This document shows, in pieces, positions 6,494 through 8,014 of a DNA stretch of 8,014 nt. A program made the translations under genes and the position numbers. Each line of letters starts with the position of its first letter. The stretch's first letter is position 1. The notes under the pieces are model-generated. The model searched no databases, had not been told where the DNA came from, and worked only from the letters and a program-made list of their open reading frames with translations. Source of the stretch: Allomuricauda sp. (lineage in GTDB: Bacteria > Bacteroidota > Bacteroidia > Flavobacteriales > Flavobacteriaceae). Location: contig JANQOD010000233.1 in the NCBI GenBank assembly GCA_028289745.1, positions 1 to 8,014 of the forward strand, given 5' to 3'.

Positions 6494-6514
6494 TTGAACA
6501 ATAAAACACTATTG

Positions 6515-7057
6515 ATGAAAACAGTATTTCTGATTACATGCTGCTTGTTGTCTTTTGTGACCTTTTCACAAGAAGACACAACAGTTCAAACGACCATTCA
6601 AGGTATGGTCGCAATGATGCAGGGCCAAGTCGTTCAGTTGGCCGAAGCTTTCGACGAAGAACAATACGATTGGCGCCCTGCTGAAGGGGTGCGTTCGGTA
6701 AGGGAATCTATCTTGCACATTGCCGTCGCCAATTATTTCTTGGCTTCGAAAATGGGTTATGCCCCACCAGAAGATGTCGATTTCATGACCATGGAGTCTA
6801 GCATAACCGGCAAGGAAAATGTAATTGCCGCCCTAAAAAAGTCCAACGAGTTTGTTTTGAGCAAAATCAGTGAAGAAAAGACGGCCAAATTGGGCGAGGA
6901 AGTCGATTTCGGTTTCATGAAACTCAACAGATTGGGAGGTCTTCTCGTGGTTCTTGAACACAACGGGGAACACAAAGGCCAGTTGATCGCCTATGCCCGC
7001 TCGAACGGGGTCGTGCCCCCTTGGAGCCGACCCAGTGAGGATTCAGGTGAAGAATAA
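6515..7057 (+). CDS. Exported DinB-like (DinB/YfiT superfamily) protein
   Basis: The 180-residue product starts with a signal peptide (MKTVFLITCCLLSFVTFS, likely cut before Q19; the cysteines at 9-10 are too near the N terminus for a lipobox) and so should be periplasmic. The mature part is a four-helix DinB-type bundle: helix 1 about 24-46, WRPAEGVRSVRESILHIAVANY (53-74) and the closing helix LLVVLEHNGEHKGQLIAYARSNGVVPPWS (143-171). H68, H149 and H153 form the metal-binding His triad usual in this superfamily, all present. Cytoplasmic relatives are thiol or bacillithiol transferases, but the reaction of exported members is not known, and none is claimed here. The ATG at 6515 was chosen over a TTG at 6494, which falls inside the leader hairpin. 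The gene ends in a terminator shared with convergent rsmG. Confidence 0.85.
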   Translation: MKTVFLITCCLLSFVTFSQEDTTVQTTIQGMVAMMQGQVVQLAEAFDEEQYDWRPAEGVRSVRESILHIAVANYFLASKMGYAPPEDVDFMTMESSITGKENVIAALKKSNEFVLSKISEEKTAKLGEEVDFGFMKLNRLGGLLVVLEHNGEHKGQLIAYARSNGVVPPWSRPSEDSGEE

Positions 7058-7062
7058 GTATC

Positions 7063-7087
7063 AAAGCCCCGCCATAGGGGCTTTTTT
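7063..7087. terminator. Terminator between convergent DinB-like gene and rsmG
   Basis: AAAGCCCC (7063-7070) pairs with GGGGCTTT (7077-7084) around loop GCCATA, followed on the plus strand by a T run to 7087. It is a strong terminator for the DinB-like gene. On the minus strand the same stem is followed by only TTTGATACTT, so it is weaker for rsmG. The T run touches the last base of the rsmG stop codon (7087-7089). Confidence 0.88.
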
Positions 7088-7722
7088 CACGGCTTAAATT
7101 TCTGGGGCAGATATACGATCTTTTTTGTTTCGAAAAAGGGCTCGTCAAAAAACGTGCTCAATTCAAACTGTTGCACGTTTTTATAATTTTTCAATTCCTC
7201 GGTCAAGTCTCCTCCTTTTAAGTATAGAATACCGTTTTTGCGCTCATGGGCCGAGTCTTTTTTGATTTTTCCCCTGGTCCAATGCACAAAAGTGGGCATG
7301 GCGGCCACCGCACGGCTCACAATGAAATCAAACTGACCCGGCAAATCTTCTACCCTTTTGTGATGGGCCACAACATTTTTCAATTGCAGCCCGTCGACCA
7401 CTTCTTGCACCACTTTTATTTTTTTGCCAATGGCATCGACCAGGGTAAATTCAGTGCCCGGAAACAAAATGGCCAAGGGAATACCAGGAAAACCGCCTCC
7501 TGTACCCACATCCAATACCTGACTACCCTCATTGAACCGCTGTATTTTGCCAATGCCCAAAGAGTGCAGTACATGGCGTAAATAAAGTTCGTCGATATCT
7601 TTTCTTGAAACCACATTTATTTTTTGGTTCCAATCTTGGTATAGCTGTTCTAGCCCAATAATCTGTTTTCTTTGAAGCGGCGTTAGATCGGGAAAATACT
7701 TGAAAACTAGGTCTGCCTTCAT
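7087..7722 (-). CDS. rsmG: 16S rRNA (guanine527-N7) methyltransferase RsmG
   Basis: RsmG (GidB) transfers a methyl group from S-adenosylmethionine to N7 of G527 in 16S rRNA, within the cytoplasm; loss of this mark gives low-level streptomycin resistance in several bacteria. The 211-residue product fits the family (about 205-215). Visible marks are the N-terminal helical part with YQDWNQKINVVSRKDIDELYLRHVLHSL (28-55), the SAM-binding LDVGTGGGFPGIPLA (70-84), the acidic end of strand 2 in TLVDAIGKK, and FDFIVSRAVA, the family's later core strand. The ATG at 7722 is the only sensible start and has a -7 promoter element 20 bases upstream. It converges on the DinB-like gene and is divergent from the desaturase gene, so it appears to be transcribed alone. 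Confidence 0.96.
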   Translation of the reverse strand: MKADLVFKYFPDLTPLQRKQIIGLEQLYQDWNQKINVVSRKDIDELYLRHVLHSLGIGKIQRFNEGSQVLDVGTGGGFPGIPLAILFPGTEFTLVDAIGKKIKVVQEVVDGLQLKNVVAHHKRVEDLPGQFDFIVSRAVAAMPTFVHWTRGKIKKDSAHERKNGILYLKGGDLTEELKNYKNVQQFELSTFFDEPFFETKKIVYLPQKFKP

Positions 7723-7742
7723 TAAAATACTGCTAATTCAGG

Positions 7743-7750
7743 CAAAAATA
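7743..7750 (-). promoter_or_regulatory. Candidate -7 promoter element of rsmG
   Basis: On the minus strand this reads TATTTTTG, an exact fit to TAnnTTTG, 20 bases before the rsmG ATG. A TTG on the same strand (plus-strand CAA at 7765-7767) lies 14 bases upstream, a little close for a standard -33 element. Confidence 0.45.
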
Positions 7751-7810
7751 ATACTTTTGACAACCAACGAACGTTTTCAATTTAGGTGACCTGATTTGCC
7801 TCAAGTTGGT

Positions 7811-7818
7811 TACATTTG
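7811..7818 (+). promoter_or_regulatory. Candidate -7 promoter element of the desaturase gene
   Basis: TACATTTG matches TAnnTTTG exactly, 14 bases before the ATG at 7833, giving a very short leader. A TTG at 7796-7798 is only 12 bases upstream, so the -33 element is unclear. Confidence 0.5.
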
Positions 7819-7832
7819 CAAAAATTCAGTGC

Positions 7833-8014
7833 ATGCAGAAAGAAACGATACGCTTCTCGAGAAAAGATTCCGCACAATTTTTTAAGACCCTGAACCGACG
7901 GGAAAATCAATATTTCAAGGAACATAACATCAAAAAAACAGGCAATTGGAAACTGCATCTGAAAACCATTATTATGTTCAGTTGCTATCTGACCCCATAT
8001 TTTTTATTGTTATC
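7833..8014 (+). CDS. Fatty acid (acyl-CoA type) desaturase, N-terminal part
   Basis: Only the first 60 codons are in the window; the frame is still open at the right edge. The sequence METIRFS-like start (MQKETIRFSRKD), FFKTLNRRENQYFKEHNIKKTGNWKLHLKT (16-45) and the beginning of a membrane segment IIMFSCYLTPYFLLL (46-60) match the start of flavobacterial membrane desaturases of the delta-6/linoleoyl-CoA type. These are integral membrane di-iron enzymes that put a double bond in long acyl chains. The diagnostic histidine boxes lie further on and cannot be checked here, so the call depends on N-terminal likeness. It has its own promoter and is divergent from rsmG. Confidence 0.8.
   Translation, partial: MQKETIRFSRKDSAQFFKTLNRRENQYFKEHNIKKTGNWKLHLKTIIMFSCYLTPYFLLL

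Larger units (their letters stand above)
6112..6514. other. 403-base gap between pruA and the DinB-like gene
   Basis: In order, the gap holds the pruA terminator (6136-6169), an AT-rich stretch (6191-6245) with the direct repeat TGTAAATT at 6203-6210 and 6225-6232, a candidate promoter at 6238-6245, a 43-codon ORF at 6250-6381 containing a 13-bp imperfect hairpin (6312-6354), an inverted repeat CCTATTT/AAATAGG (6419-6438), and the promoter and leader hairpin of the DinB-like gene. No tRNA, rRNA or known riboswitch is recognisable. The stretch is longer than other gaps in the window and is the least explained part. Confidence 0.6.

Noticed and set aside
6526..6550. Cysteine pair in the DinB-like signal peptide as a lipoprotein signal
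   Set aside because: The cysteines are at residues 9-10, too near the N terminus, with further hydrophobic residues and a normal signal peptidase I site after them.
7246..7581. 111-codon open frame on the plus strand
   Set aside because: It lies wholly inside rsmG on the opposite strand, and the rsmG frame carries the SAM-binding motif and full family length.
7784..7792. AGGTGACCT short palindrome between rsmG and the desaturase gene
   Set aside because: Four-base arms are too short to separate from chance, and nothing else supports an operator there.

Overview
The window looks like ordinary chromosome from a marine-type member of the Flavobacteriaceae (Bacteroidota). The evidence is a type IX secretion plug protein, a DUF3667 membrane protein, an NqrA and a pruA-type dehydrogenase that all read as flavobacterial, almost no Shine-Dalgarno sequences, and Bacteroidota-type -7 promoter elements (TAnnTTTG) close upstream of most free-standing genes. 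I see no insertion sequence, phage, CRISPR array, tRNA or rRNA, and no compositional break that would suggest recent transfer.

Left part (4-4407): nqrA, the first gene of the sodium-pumping NADH:quinone reductase operon, runs leftward and leaves the window; the rest of the operon should lie just beyond position 1. Divergent from it is a tight three-gene rightward unit: the T9SS plug protein, a DUF3667 zinc-ribbon membrane protein and apaG, with gaps of 32 and 5 bases. The 188-base divergent gap holds promoter candidates for both sides and a 23-bp palindrome midway between them.

Middle part (4408-6169): pruA (L-glutamate gamma-semialdehyde dehydrogenase, the second step of proline breakdown) has its own promoter and a strong rho-independent terminator.

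Right part (6170-8014): a 403-base gap between pruA and the next firm gene contains the pruA terminator, an AT-rich stretch, a candidate promoter that sits directly on a 43-codon ORF (or a small RNA), several hairpins, and the promoter of an exported DinB-like protein. That gene converges with rsmG (16S rRNA G527 methyltransferase) on a shared terminator. Divergent from rsmG is the first 60 codons of a membrane fatty acid desaturase, cut by the window edge.

The genes cover energy metabolism, protein secretion, amino acid catabolism, rRNA modification and lipid desaturation, and do not form one pathway. I found no convincing new multi-gene system. The least explained pieces are the possible small transcript or small protein at 6238-6381, the palindrome at 1445-1467, and the repeated pairing of plug, DUF3667 and apaG in one unit.
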